A stretch of DNA of 52,330 nucleotides from Acidobacteriota bacterium (GTDB taxonomy: Bacteria > Acidobacteriota > Vicinamibacteria > Marinacidobacterales > SMYC01). Below, piece by piece: positions 34,713 to 43,025 of this stretch (its first letter is position 1; each line of letters starts with the position of its first letter). The position numbers and the translations under genes are program-made. The notes beneath the pieces are model-generated. The model was given only the letters and a program-made list of their open reading frames with translations. It did no database searches and had not been told where the DNA came from. The stretch is taken from NCBI GenBank assembly GCA_004356105.1, contig SMYC01000119.1, forward strand, positions 1 through 52,330. Reading direction: 5' to 3'.

Positions 34713-35285
34713 GTGGAGACTCTCAAACAATATCTTTTGGCGTTTGGCCTGCCCGGACTGTTCTTGATTGCGTTCATAGACTCTGCGGGCGTGCCGCTTC
34801 CGGGCGGCGTCGACCTCGTGGTCATGCTGTTGTCCTGGCAGCGTCCGTCCATGTTCATTCTCATCGCACTGCTCGCGGCGATTGGATCGACCGTGGGTTG
34901 CTGGGTCCTCTACCGTATCGCGCGCGTCGGTGGCGACGCCATGCTCGCCCGCTTTTCGAAAGAGAAACAGGAATGGGTGACGGAGAAGGTGCACCGCAAC
35001 GACATCCTTGCGGTGATGGTGGCGATGCTCGGCCCGCCGCCTTTCCCGACCAAGCTCTTCATTCTCGTGGCGGGCATGGTGCGTATGGACTGGCGCCGCT
35101 TCGTAGCGGCTGTCTTCGTGGGCCGCTTCGTCCGTTTCACGGCGGAAGCCTATCTCGCCGTGCGGCTCGGGGATCAAGCGATGGAGACGTTGCGGCAGCA
35201 CTATCCGAGCATCGGCCTCGCACTCGTGGTGGGTGTCGCCCTAGTTCTCGTGGGGCGCCGTTTCATGCGGCGCGCAGAAGCGTAG
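34713..35285 (+). CDS. DedA/VTT-family membrane protein
   Basis: A 190-residue protein from GTG 34713. It has the VTT/DedA order of helices: FGLPGLFLIAFIDSAGVPLPGG, LIALLAAIGSTVGCWVLYRIARVGG, MLGPPPFPTKLFILVAGMVRMDWRRF, and FVGRFVRFTAEAYLAVRLG. Members are linked to lipid scrambling and to membrane energy balance. It is followed by a small membrane protein after six bases, probably one operon. Confidence 0.85.
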   Translation: METLKQYLLAFGLPGLFLIAFIDSAGVPLPGGVDLVVMLLSWQRPSMFILIALLAAIGSTVGCWVLYRIARVGGDAMLARFSKEKQEWVTEKVHRNDILAVMVAMLGPPPFPTKLFILVAGMVRMDWRRFVAAVFVGRFVRFTAEAYLAVRLGDQAMETLRQHYPSIGLALVVGVALVLVGRRFMRRAEA

Positions 35286-35291
35286 TCGGTC

Positions 35292-35789
35292 ATGTACTCG
35301 ACGCTGCTCGTGGTGTTTACGCTCGGCGGGCTCGTCGCTTGGCTGGTCGCGCGCTCGCGTGGGCGCGCGAGGATGCGAGCCGCGCGCGAGTTGGCGACAG
35401 AGCTCATTCTCGAGATTCGAGAGATCATCGACTCGTCGGATCCGAAAAGCCGCTCGGAAGGGGAGCCCGTCGCGGCGAAGCGCTACGACGCCGAGCAAAA
35501 GCGGCTGCCGCAGGTACTGCCGAGCGAACCGCTATACGCGGTGGAAACTTTCTATTCGTGCGTCGAGGCTTATCGGTCGGCGCGCACACACATGAGCGCG
35601 TCCTTCTCGGAGGACGACACGATTAGCCTCGGCGATCGCATTCGCGCCAAAGACGGACGCGATCGATGTTTGAAAGACGTCTATCTTACGGGCGAAGCGG
35701 CCGTTCAAAAGCTCGAGACGCTACTCGGCCGAAGGAGAGCGCATGCGCTATCTGCTGATTCTGTTGCTGCCGTTTCTCGCGGCGGGTAG
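35292..35789 (+). CDS. small membrane-anchored protein of unknown function
   Basis: A 165-residue protein with one N-terminal membrane helix (LLVVFTLGGLVAWLVA), a basic stretch, and a helical cytoplasmic part (ETFYSCVEAYRSARTHMSASF, LYAVETF). I do not recognise it. It overlaps at its 3' end a short frame beginning at ATG 35742 behind GGAGAG that encodes only a signal-peptide-like start (MRYLLILLLPFLAAG) and then stops; this may be the cut-off beginning of a lost gene. Confidence 0.6.
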   Translation: MYSTLLVVFTLGGLVAWLVARSRGRARMRAARELATELILEIREIIDSSDPKSRSEGEPVAAKRYDAEQKRLPQVLPSEPLYAVETFYSCVEAYRSARTHMSASFSEDDTISLGDRIRAKDGRDRCLKDVYLTGEAAVQKLETLLGRRRAHALSADSVAAVSRGG

Positions 35790-35835
35790 TTGGTCTCGAC
35801 GAACTTCCGATGCGCCAGCTCACCGATGAGAAAGT

Positions 35836-36054
35836 CTACGACGCCCATTTCAAAGACGGACGCTTTTTGGAGATGACGCAATCTCGAAGATAGAGATTGA
35901 TCAGATTCTGATAAGGGATCCCGGTTTCGTCTGCGAGCTCTTTGAAGTACTCGAGCACGTCGACGCCGACACGTATCGTAATCTGCTTTTTTAGCCGTTT
36001 CGCGTACGGGTTCTTCCGCCCTTTGAGCTTCGAGAAATCGTATTCCTTTTTCAT
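35836..36054 (-). CDS. brnA: BrnA-family antitoxin
   Basis: A 72-residue protein: KKEYDFSKLKGRKNPYAKRLKKQITIRVGVDVLEYFKELADETGIPYQNLINLYLRDC (here split as motifs QITIRVGVDVLEYFKEL and GIPYQNLINLYLRD) is the ribbon-helix-helix-like BrnA pattern. BrnA binds and neutralises BrnT and represses the shared promoter. It starts three bases after the toxin gene. The order toxin then antitoxin is normal for brnTA. Confidence 0.88.
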   Translation of the reverse strand: MKKEYDFSKLKGRKNPYAKRLKKQITIRVGVDVLEYFKELADETGIPYQNLINLYLRDCVISKKRPSLKWAS

Positions 36055-36057
36055 CTT

Positions 36058-36339
36058 TCACCTTTCTCTGCGTGCGCGGCGCTCGCGACGGGTCGCCTTC
36101 CGTGCAGATATGATTCGAATCACCGATGCGGACCGCCTGAAGCAATGGCAGACGACGAGGACACGCAACAGATAGCTTTTTCCGACCAGGATGAAACGGT
36201 CTTCGTCATCAGAGTGCTCCGGATCATCGTACTCGATGGCGCTTTCGTCGAAGAACACGGATTGCGCTTCTTCGAAGGAAACGCCGTGTTTCTTCTTGTT
36301 CGCAGCACTCTTGCGTTCATCCCATTCGAAGTGAAGCAT
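36058..36339 (-). CDS. brnT: BrnT-family ribonuclease toxin
   Basis: A 93-residue protein with the BrnT signature FEWDERKSAANKKKHGVSFEEAQSVF, a DDPEHSDDEDRFILVGKS segment and the final VVCHCFR...IRIISARKATRRER. BrnT folds like RelE and cuts RNA, arresting growth until BrnA is made. All segments are present, so it may be active. The start ATG 36339 lies only about five bases from the predicted transcription start. Confidence 0.9.
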   Translation of the reverse strand: MLHFEWDERKSAANKKKHGVSFEEAQSVFFDESAIEYDDPEHSDDEDRFILVGKSYLLRVLVVCHCFRRSASVIRIISARKATRRERRARRER

Positions 36340-36348
36340 CCGTTGACA

Positions 36349-36365
36349 TAATTATACCATAATTA
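36349..36365 (-). promoter_or_regulatory. extended -10 promoter inside a palindromic operator of brnTA
   Basis: TAATTAT-ACC-ATAATTA is a perfect 7-bp inverted repeat. On the minus strand the same bases contain TGGTATAAT, an extended -10 box (TGnTATAAT), 11 bases before the brnT ATG. BrnA is known to repress its own operon, so this is the likely binding site. A good -35 box is absent, as is usual with extended -10 promoters. Confidence 0.65.
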
Positions 36366-36429
36366 CGATTACCAAATATAGCTCGAGAGGTCCGATTCGC
36401 CGGTCGCGCCACCCTACTTCGTGGGTGCG

Positions 36430-37323
36430 AGGCACTCGAGCTCTTGGAACCAGTGTTCCCCACACGGCGAACAAGACCTCACGGTCGCCGGGCAGATGGT
36501 CCGGCCAAGCGTCAGACGCTCGCGCGGATCCTTCACGAAGCACCGCTCTAGAAGCTTTCGGATCCTCGGGTCCAGGTTTGCGGAAAGCTGCGACCAGTCC
36601 GGCTCCGTCTTGATCACGGCGGCGAGAATCTCCGAGATATCGTCTCCTCGAAACGCTTTCACGCCCGTCAGCATTTCGTAAACTACGCTGCCGAAGGCGA
36701 AGACGTCGCTTCTCTTGTCGATGTCCCTCCCGCGCGCCTGCTCCGGGCTCATATAAAGCAGCCGTTCCCAGGATGACGCCGGCTCGGGTCGCATCGCGCG
36801 TCAACGTGGGAGATAGAGAGGAATCCACCGCGGACGAGTCTTCGGAAAACGCTTTCGCCAGGCCGAAGTCCAATACGATGACCTTTCCCTCCGCGGTCAC
36901 CTTGAGGTTGGCCGGTTTCAAGTCGCGGTGGATGATCCCTTTCTCGTGGGCCGCCTCCACGGCCTCGGCCATCTGCCGCGCGATGCTCAGAGCTTCTTCC
37001 ACCGAGAGCGGACCCTTCAGCAGTCGCTCCGCCAATGTCTCTCCCGGGACCAACTCCATCACCAGGTAGTGCAGTCCTTCGGCTTGCTCGAAGCCGTAGA
37101 TGGCGGCGATGTTCGGATGATTGAGCGACGCGAGCGCCTGCGCCTCACGCTCGAAACGAGCGAGACGTTCTTTGTCGCCCGAGAATGCCTCGGGCAAGAC
37201 TTTGATCGCTAGTCCCGTCGGAGCTTGGAGTCGCGCGCGCGGTAGACTTCTCCCATGCCCCCGACTCCGATGAGCTACAGGATCTCGTACTCCCTGAGCT
37301 TCGTTCCGGACGCCAAGCTCATG
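36430..37323 (-). pseudogene. Ser/Thr protein kinase remnant (nonsense plus frameshifts, propeller lost)
   Basis: The start MSLASGTKLREYEIL (ATG 37323) is followed by TAG where a Gln is expected, then LIGVGGMGEVYRARDSKLRRD, a frameshift near 37213 and AIKVLPEAFSGDKERLARFEREAQAL. The catalytic HRDLKPANLKV and VLDFGLAKAF are kept. A second frameshift near 36770 leads to YMSPEQARGRDIDKRSDVFAFG and the end of the kinase domain, after which the sequence breaks off. Intact relatives continue into a PD40/TolB propeller, absent here. It begins six bases after the PEP synthase regulatory gene. Confidence 0.85.
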
Positions 37324-37329
37324 GCTGCT

Positions 37330-38142
37330 TCATACGGTGGTGTGGCGGTCGAGGCCCCGCGTCTGTACGACGCGCGTGGAGATCTCCTCGACCGATGTAA
37401 TGGTCGTGTTGATGAACGGGATGTTGAAGGACTTGAAGAGTGCCTCCACCTGTCGCACCTCGGAGCGGCACTGCTCGATGGACGCATAGCGGCTCCCGCG
37501 GCGCCGCTCCTCGCGGATGCTGGCGAGGCGCTTCGGATCGATCGTCAAACCGTGCAACCGGTCGCGAAACGGCGCGACGGGCACCGGAAGCTGTGACGTA
37601 GAAAGGTCCTCCTCGGTAATCGGGTAGTTGGCGGCGCGGATGCCGAAATGCATCGCGAGGTAGAGGCATGACGGTGTCTTTCCGACGCGGGACACACCCA
37701 GCATAATAATGTCCGCTTTGTCGTAATCCTTGATGCGCGCGCCGTCGTCGTGCTGCAAGCTGTAATCGATCGCCGCGATGCGCGCCTCGTAGGAAGACAA
37801 ATTGCTGATGCGGTGCGAGCGCGTTCGTTTGACGACAGCCTTCGCGCCGAGCGCTTGCTCGAGCTGGCCCAAGAAGCCCTCGAAAAGATCGAGGATCAGG
37901 CCTCGGGATTCGTGGATTTGGTTGCGGGTCACAGGGTCCGCGAGCGTGCTAAAGACGAAGGGCATTTCGCCATCGGCCTCGGCGGCCGCGTTGACCTGGG
38001 TCACGACCTCCGCCCCTTTTTCCGGAGTATCGACGTAGGGTATGGTAACTTCCCTATAGTCGGGCGCAGTCTCGAACTGCGCGAGCAGGCTATGGCCGAT
38101 GGTCTCGGAGGTAATGGCCGTGCGGTCGGAAACGTAGAACAT
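37330..38142 (-). CDS. ppsR: PEP synthase regulatory protein (bifunctional kinase/pyrophosphorylase)
   Basis: A 270-residue DUF299 protein. It starts [20 protein letters not shown], the usual F-Y-x-S-D beginning; an ATG three codons upstream (38151) is also possible. It carries the P-loop [15 protein letters not shown] (about residue 150), [27 protein letters not shown] and [10 protein letters not shown]. The protein adds or removes phosphate on the conserved Thr next to the catalytic His of PEP synthase, using ADP or Pi. The partner gene is right beside it, divergent, with the two start codons only seven bases apart. Confidence 0.92.
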   Translation of the reverse strand: MFYVSDRTAITSETIGHSLLAQFETAPDYREVTIPYVDTPEKGAEVVTQVNAAAEADGEMPFVFSTLADPVTRNQIHESRGLILDLFEGFLGQLEQALGAKAVVKRTRSHRISNLSSYEARIAAIDYSLQHDDGARIKDYDKADIIMLGVSRVGKTPSCLYLAMHFGIRAANYPITEEDLSTSQLPVPVAPFRDRLHGLTIDPKRLASIREERRRGSRYASIEQCRSEVRQVEALFKSFNIPFINTTITSVEEISTRVVQTRGLDRHTTV

Positions 38143-38149
38143 GGTGCGC

Positions 38150-40525
38150 ATGTCGAAACTATCTTACGTCAAACCACTCCACGAAACCGGGATGTCGGAT
38201 GTCGGCCTCGTCGGAGGCAAGAACGCGTCTCTCGGCGAGATGATCCGCCACCTCACCGAGCTCGGCGTCCGGGTCCCCGGGGGCTTCGCAACTACGACGG
38301 ACGCCTTCGATTTGTTCTTGAAAGGAGCCGGTCTCGACGAGCGTATCCACGATACGCTCGAAAAGCTCGATGTCGAGGACGTCCACGCGCTCGCGCGTGT
38401 GGGCCGCGAGATTCGGAGCGCGATCGAAGAACTGCCGCTCCCCGAGGCGGTTACGTCCGCCATCCGCGAAGCCTTCGAAGCGCTCGCCGAGGGAAATGCG
38501 TTCGCCGTGCGCTCTTCCGCCACGGCGGAGGATATGCCCGAAGCGTCTTTCGCGGGCCAGCAGGAAAGCTTTCTGAACGTCGAAGGTCTCGAACAGGTTC
38601 TCGTGGCGGTCAAGAAAGTTTTCGCCTCGCTCTACAACGACCGCGCCATCGCCTATCGGGTGCATCTGGGATTCAAGCACCGTGAGGTCGGGATCTCGGC
38701 GGGCGTGCAGCGCATGGTGCGGAGCGATCTCGCGTCGAGCGGTGTCGCCTTCACGCTCGACACAGAATCCGGTTTCGACAAGGTCGTTTTCATCACAGGA
38801 AGCTACGGCCTCGGTGAAGCCGTGGTCCAGGGGGCGGTCAACCCCGACGAGTTCTATGTCTACAAGCCGAATCTCGAAGCGGGCCGGCCGGCCGTTCTCT
38901 CACGCTTGCTCGGTGAGAAAGCGACAAAGATGATCTATGCCGACGGCGACCAGGTCGAGGAAAAAATCCGCTCCGTCGAGACCACCGACGAAGAGCGCGC
39001 GGCTTTCATCCTAACCGATGACGAGCTCGAGGAGCTAGGCCGCCAGTCGCTCCTCATCGAGAAGCATTACGGCCGTCCCATGGATATCGAGTGGGCGAAG
39101 GACGGCGTCGACGGGCAAATCTACATCGTGCAGGCGCGTCCGGAAACGGTGAAGAGCCGCCGTGACGGCCAAGTGCTCGAGCGCTATCGGCTGAAAACTC
39201 GTAGCAAAGTCCTTCTCGACGGCCGCGCGGTGGGGCAAAAGATTGCTTCAGGAAAAGTGCGCCTGATCGCGGATGTCGACAACATGGACAAGCTAGTGCC
39301 GGGCGAAGTGCTCGTGACGGATATGACCGATCCGGACTGGGAGCCCGTCATGAAACGCGCCGCCGCCATCGTGACCAATCGCGGCGGGCGTACCTGTCAC
39401 GCGGCCATCATCGCGCGGGAGCTCGGTGTCCCGGCGATCGTCGGCAGCCTCGAGGCTACGAATCTGTTGCATACGGGTCAAGCCGTGACGGTGAGCTGCG
39501 CCGAGGGTGATACGGGATTCATCTATGACGGCGCGCTCGAGTTCGACGTGGACCGCGTGGCTCTCGACGCGATGCCGGAGGTCCCGCTCGACGTGACGAT
39601 GAACGTGGGCAACCCGGAAAGAGCTTTTCACTTCGCCTCGCTCCCGAACGCCGGCGTCGGACTCGCGCGGCTCGAGTTCGTCATCAATAACATGATCGGC
39701 GTGCATCCCCGCGCACTTCTCGAGCTCGACGAGCTGCCCGCGGACTTGCAGGAGAAAGTGCGCGAGCGCATGCGCGGCTACCCGGATCCGGTGAGCTTTT
39801 ACGTGGACAAGCTCACCGAGGGGATCTCGATGCTCGGCGCGGCCTTTCATCCAAAGAAAGTCATCGTTCGCTTGTCGGACTTCAAATCCAACGAATATGC
39901 CCACCTTCTCGGGGGCGCGCGCTACGAGCCCAACGAAGAGAACCCGATGATCGGCTTTCGCGGCGCGTCTCGCTACGTCTCGAAAGAGTTCTCCGAATGT
40001 TTCGCGCTCGAGTGCCAAGCCGTGAAGCGCGTGCGGGAAGAGATGGGGCTCGACAACGTCGAAGTCATGATCCCCTTCGTGCGCACCCTCGACGAGGCTC
40101 GAGCCGTCATCGAGGCGCTGCGCGCAAACGGACTCGAGCGCGGAAGGGATGGCCTTAGGCTGATCATGATGTGTGAGATCCCGTCCAACGTCATCCTCGC
40201 CGACGAGTTTCTCGAATATTTCGACGGCTTCTCGATCGGCTCGAACGATCTCACCCAGTTCACCTTGGCCGTCGACCGCGACTCCGCGCTCGTCGCCGCG
40301 ACCTTCGACGAGCGGAACGACGCCGTCAAGAAGATGGTCCATGACGCGATTCTGGCCTGCCACAAAGCCGAGAAGTACATTGGGATATGCGGGCAGGGAC
40401 CTTCGGACTATCCAGATTTCGCGAAGTGGCTCATGGACGAAGGTATCGACAGCCTGTCACTGAACCCCGATACCGTCGTCGAGACATGGCTTTTTCTCGC
40501 GGAGCAAGCTGCCAAAGGGAAGTAG
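38150..40525 (+). CDS. ppsA: phosphoenolpyruvate synthase (pyruvate, water dikinase)
   Basis: A full-length 791-residue enzyme, highly similar to E. coli PpsA throughout. It contains [38 protein letters not shown] (ATP-grasp half), [14 protein letters not shown], the swivelling-domain [15 protein letters not shown] with catalytic His near residue 417 preceded by the regulatory Thr, and the PEP-binding barrel with [49 protein letters not shown] and GICGQGPSD. It makes PEP from pyruvate and ATP for gluconeogenesis. ATG 38150 is chosen; ATG 38141 is in frame but lies across the ppsR start. Confidence 0.95.
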   Translation: MSKLSYVKPLHETGMSDVGLVGGKNASLGEMIRHLTELGVRVPGGFATTTDAFDLFLKGAGLDERIHDTLEKLDVEDVHALARVGREIRSAIEELPLPEAVTSAIREAFEALAEGNAFAVRSSATAEDMPEASFAGQQESFLNVEGLEQVLVAVKKVFASLYNDRAIAYRVHLGFKHREVGISAGVQRMVRSDLASSGVAFTLDTESGFDKVVFITGSYGLGEAVVQGAVNPDEFYVYKPNLEAGRPAVLSRLLGEKATKMIYADGDQVEEKIRSVETTDEERAAFILTDDELEELGRQSLLIEKHYGRPMDIEWAKDGVDGQIYIVQARPETVKSRRDGQVLERYRLKTRSKVLLDGRAVGQKIASGKVRLIADVDNMDKLVPGEVLVTDMTDPDWEPVMKRAAAIVTNRGGRTCHAAIIARELGVPAIVGSLEATNLLHTGQAVTVSCAEGDTGFIYDGALEFDVDRVALDAMPEVPLDVTMNVGNPERAFHFASLPNAGVGLARLEFVINNMIGVHPRALLELDELPADLQEKVRERMRGYPDPVSFYVDKLTEGISMLGAAFHPKKVIVRLSDFKSNEYAHLLGGARYEPNEENPMIGFRGASRYVSKEFSECFALECQAVKRVREEMGLDNVEVMIPFVRTLDEARAVIEALRANGLERGRDGLRLIMMCEIPSNVILADEFLEYFDGFSIGSNDLTQFTLAVDRDSALVAATFDERNDAVKKMVHDAILACHKAEKYIGICGQGPSDYPDFAKWLMDEGIDSLSLNPDTVVETWLFLAEQAAKGK

Positions 40526-40526
40526 C

Positions 40527-41212
40527 GTGAGAAGTCGTGTTCTAGCGGCAGCCGCTTCTTCTTAGCGCCGGCTGCGGCGATACCGGTCCCACCGCCCACG
40601 ACGCCGACGCCACCGCCACCAACACCCGACGCCACCGCGAGCTATGTCGTAACCTTCGCCGCCAGTTGGAGCGCTGCGACCCACCCCAATATGTTCCCCT
40701 CGAATCCGCACTTCTCCGGACTCATCGGCGCGACCCATCGCGCGGGCATACGCTTCTGGAACCTCGGTGAGATCGCGACCAACGGCATCGAAGCGATGGC
40801 CGAGCTCGGCTCCAAAACGCCCCTCGACGTAGGAATCGGGCGGGCGATTGACAACGGCAACGCAGAGCACCTTCTGTCCGGCGATGGTATCGCGCGCTCG
40901 CCGGGCAACGTGACCCTTGCTTTCGACATCAGCGTCGAGCATCCCTTCGTGACACTCGTTTCGATGGTTGCGCCGAGCCCCGATTGGTTCGTCGGCGTGA
41001 GCGAGATGAGCCTGTTCGAGAACGGAGATTGGGCCAACGAGATCGTCGTCGAGCTTCAGCCCTACGACGCGGGCACCGATAGCGGCAATACGCACAACGC
41101 GCCCGACGACGACACGGTGCCCCGCATCCCGATCGCGCACCTCGAAGGCCCACCGCTGGCGGCAGGCGGTATCGTGGCTCCGGTTGGGACGTTTACGTTT
41201 CGGCGGCAATAA
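40527..41212 (+). pseudogene. spondin-domain lipoprotein, frameshifted at the N-terminus
   Basis: The C-terminal 190 codons form a Spond_N domain: ASYVVTFAASWSAATHP, FPSNPHFSGLIGATH, GIEAMAELGSKTPL, VTLVSMVAPSPDWFVGV, LFENGDWANEIVVEL and YDAGTDSG. Upstream, a lipobox (LLSAGCGDTG) and a Pro/Thr-rich linker are visible, but they lie in two other frames. GTG 40527 (RSRVLAAAA) needs a shift near 40556 and another near 40590 to reach the domain. The bare domain could be made from ATG 40691 without export. Intact relatives are surface or periplasmic lipoproteins of unknown role. It begins one base after ppsA. Confidence 0.75.
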
Positions 41213-41500
41213 GTCGGCGTCAAGGGAGTCCTCGGCACATGTCGTAACAACGAGGTCTCGTTTCTTCAGAAGCGCTGGCAACCTCGAGTGATACTCGCGC
41301 TCTGCGAACTCGTGTTCGCTTGACGAGCCGCAGCAGAGACGGTGGCCCAGTTTGTCACTGCAAAGGCGATAGAACTGCTCGCTGGTCAAGGGGATCGAGC
41401 TAAAATCGACATTGGAGAGACCACTCAGTGTCTTGCTGTTCGACGGGGTGCGTGGCGGCCAATTTGAGCTCCTCACTCCTATTCTAGTGCCCTGGATCTG
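41213..41500 (-). other. no certain gene; weak protein-like stretch on the minus strand
   Basis: On the minus strand, part of this stretch reads as plausible protein (IPLTSEQFYRLC and EHEFAEREYHSRL), with no start and no recognisable family. It could be a leftover of an Uma2-like or other small gene. I would not annotate it as a CDS. Confidence 0.25.
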
Positions 41501-41934
41501 AATCCAACAAGTTTGCCGAGGCGCGCGCGCCGATAGGCGTTTTCCGAGGGGGAGCTCGCGTTGCATTTCGTAACACCTCGTTTGGACTTGCCGATGGAAG
41601 TAGCGCCCCCGAGCTGTTGATGGATGGCGAACGAAACTTGACACCTCATGCGTTCTCTCCGGACGGACGTCAGCTGATTCTGACAGATGACTCGGACGGG
41701 CAAAGCGACATCCTTGCGCTACCCGTTCACGGAGAGCGTAAGGCAAAGCCGATTCTGGCCTCGGCCTTCGACGAGATGCAACCGTCGCTCTCCTCGGATG
41801 GCCGACGGCTTGCGTATGTCTCGAACGAGTCCGGACGCTTGGAAGTCTACGTACAAGCCTATCCGGAGCTAGGCGGAAAGACCTTGGTCTCTAACGACGG
41901 AGGCGAACATAAGCGGTCATTCCTCATTCGATGA
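41500..41934 (+). pseudogene. PD40/TolB propeller fragment from a kinase-type protein
   Basis: An open frame without a proper start reads GARVAFRNTSFGLADGSSAPELLM, then AFSPDGRQLILTDDSDGQSDILAL, DEMQPSLSSDGRRLAYVSNESGRLEVYVQAYPE. These are PD40/WD40-like blades ending in the pattern typical of the C-terminus of acidobacterial Ser/Thr kinases. The kinase part is absent, and the end overlaps the convergent PpiC-type gene by 11 bases. A short product from GTG/ATG near 41617 is unlikely to fold. Confidence 0.7.
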
Positions 41935-42967
41935 AGAGCTCCACCTCGCCACTTTCTTTTAGCGACGCGATCGCTTGCTGCATGCGGGACTGAATCGCTT
42001 CTTGTTTCAAACCCTGCTCGATCTGCGCCTGAACGTCTTCGTAAGGAATCAGCTGTCCTTCGATCCTCTCCAACAGCTTGATGATGTGGTAGCCGAACTG
42101 TGTCTCGACCACGGGGCTCAATCCGCCAGGTTCGAGCGCGAAAGCGGCTTGCTCGAAGGGCGGCGCGGTTTGACCGCGCGTTACGGTGAGCTCTCCGCCG
42201 TTTTGCGCCGAGCCCAGATCTTCGGAATGCTCCCGCGCGAGCGCGGCGAAATCCGCTCCGGAGCTCGCTTCGAGAAGGACGTCTTCGATAGCGGTGAGCG
42301 CGGTCGCTCGCTCCTCGGTCGTGGCCTCGGGATCGACGCTTTTCAGTATGTGGCTCAACCGCAGCTGTTCCGGATGGCGCATCTGGTCTTGAGTCTCGTC
42401 ATAGAAGCGTCGCACGTCTTCCGTGGAGACGCTCACTTGACTGGCGATATCCGTCTCGATGAATTTCTGTATGCTCAGATTTCGCCGCATTTCGGTGCGT
42501 AGCTTCTCGAGGGTCATGCCTTGAGCTTCGAGGGACTGCTCGAACCGGTCGGGTTGCGGGAAGCGGCTCTTTAGCTTGTCGAGCTCTCTGTCCACGTCGG
42601 CGCTCGTCACGAGCATGTCTCGATCGCGGCACGCTTGATAGAGAAGCTCCGCGCCAACGAGTTGATCCAGGATCTCACGATAATACGCGACGGTCTTGGG
42701 GCCGGGGCTTCCGCCCTTTTGCGCATCGGCGCCCGCGATGCGCTCGAGGAGCTCAGTTTTCGGAATCTCTACCCCGTTCACGATCGCGACGATGTCGGGG
42801 AACGTTTCGGGATCAGCCGGCTCCGCATTCACTTCTTCAACCTCGGAGACGACCTCGGGAGCCGCGGCGGGCGCTTCTTCGTTTTCGTCGCTCGAGCACG
42901 CCGTGATCCCGAAAGCCAGCAAGCCGACAAAGATCAAGTTCTCGAGACGTGGGTACACGAAACGCAC
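41924..42967 (-). CDS. PpiC/SurA-type peptidyl-prolyl isomerase lipoprotein
   Basis: A 347-residue lipoprotein from GTG 42967 (AAAGGAAA upstream) with lipobox FGITAC. After a Glu/Ala-rich linker comes a SurA-N-like helical chaperone region (VNGVEIPKTELLERI, ELLYQACRDRDMLVTSADVDREL). The parvulin domain lies at about residues 195-290 (RLSHILKSVDPEAT, FAALAREHSEDLGSAQNGGELT, FALEPGGLSPVVETQFGYHIIKLLER). It helps fold proteins passing to the outer membrane, which suits the many barrel proteins in the region. Confidence 0.9.
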   Translation of the reverse strand: MRFVYPRLENLIFVGLLAFGITACSSDENEEAPAAAPEVVSEVEEVNAEPADPETFPDIVAIVNGVEIPKTELLERIAGADAQKGGSPGPKTVAYYREILDQLVGAELLYQACRDRDMLVTSADVDRELDKLKSRFPQPDRFEQSLEAQGMTLEKLRTEMRRNLSIQKFIETDIASQVSVSTEDVRRFYDETQDQMRHPEQLRLSHILKSVDPEATTEERATALTAIEDVLLEASSGADFAALAREHSEDLGSAQNGGELTVTRGQTAPPFEQAAFALEPGGLSPVVETQFGYHIIKLLERIEGQLIPYEDVQAQIEQGLKQEAIQSRMQQAIASLKESGEVELFIE

Positions 42968-43025
42968 GGGTTTCCTTTCTACGTTGGCGCCATAATACGG
43001 TGAATAGCGCCGAACGCCCAATGCG

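Noticed and set aside
40562..41746. 394-codon open frame on the minus strand
   Set aside because: It runs antisense across the spondin domain, whose motifs are clear on the plus strand. Only a short middle part looks protein-like.
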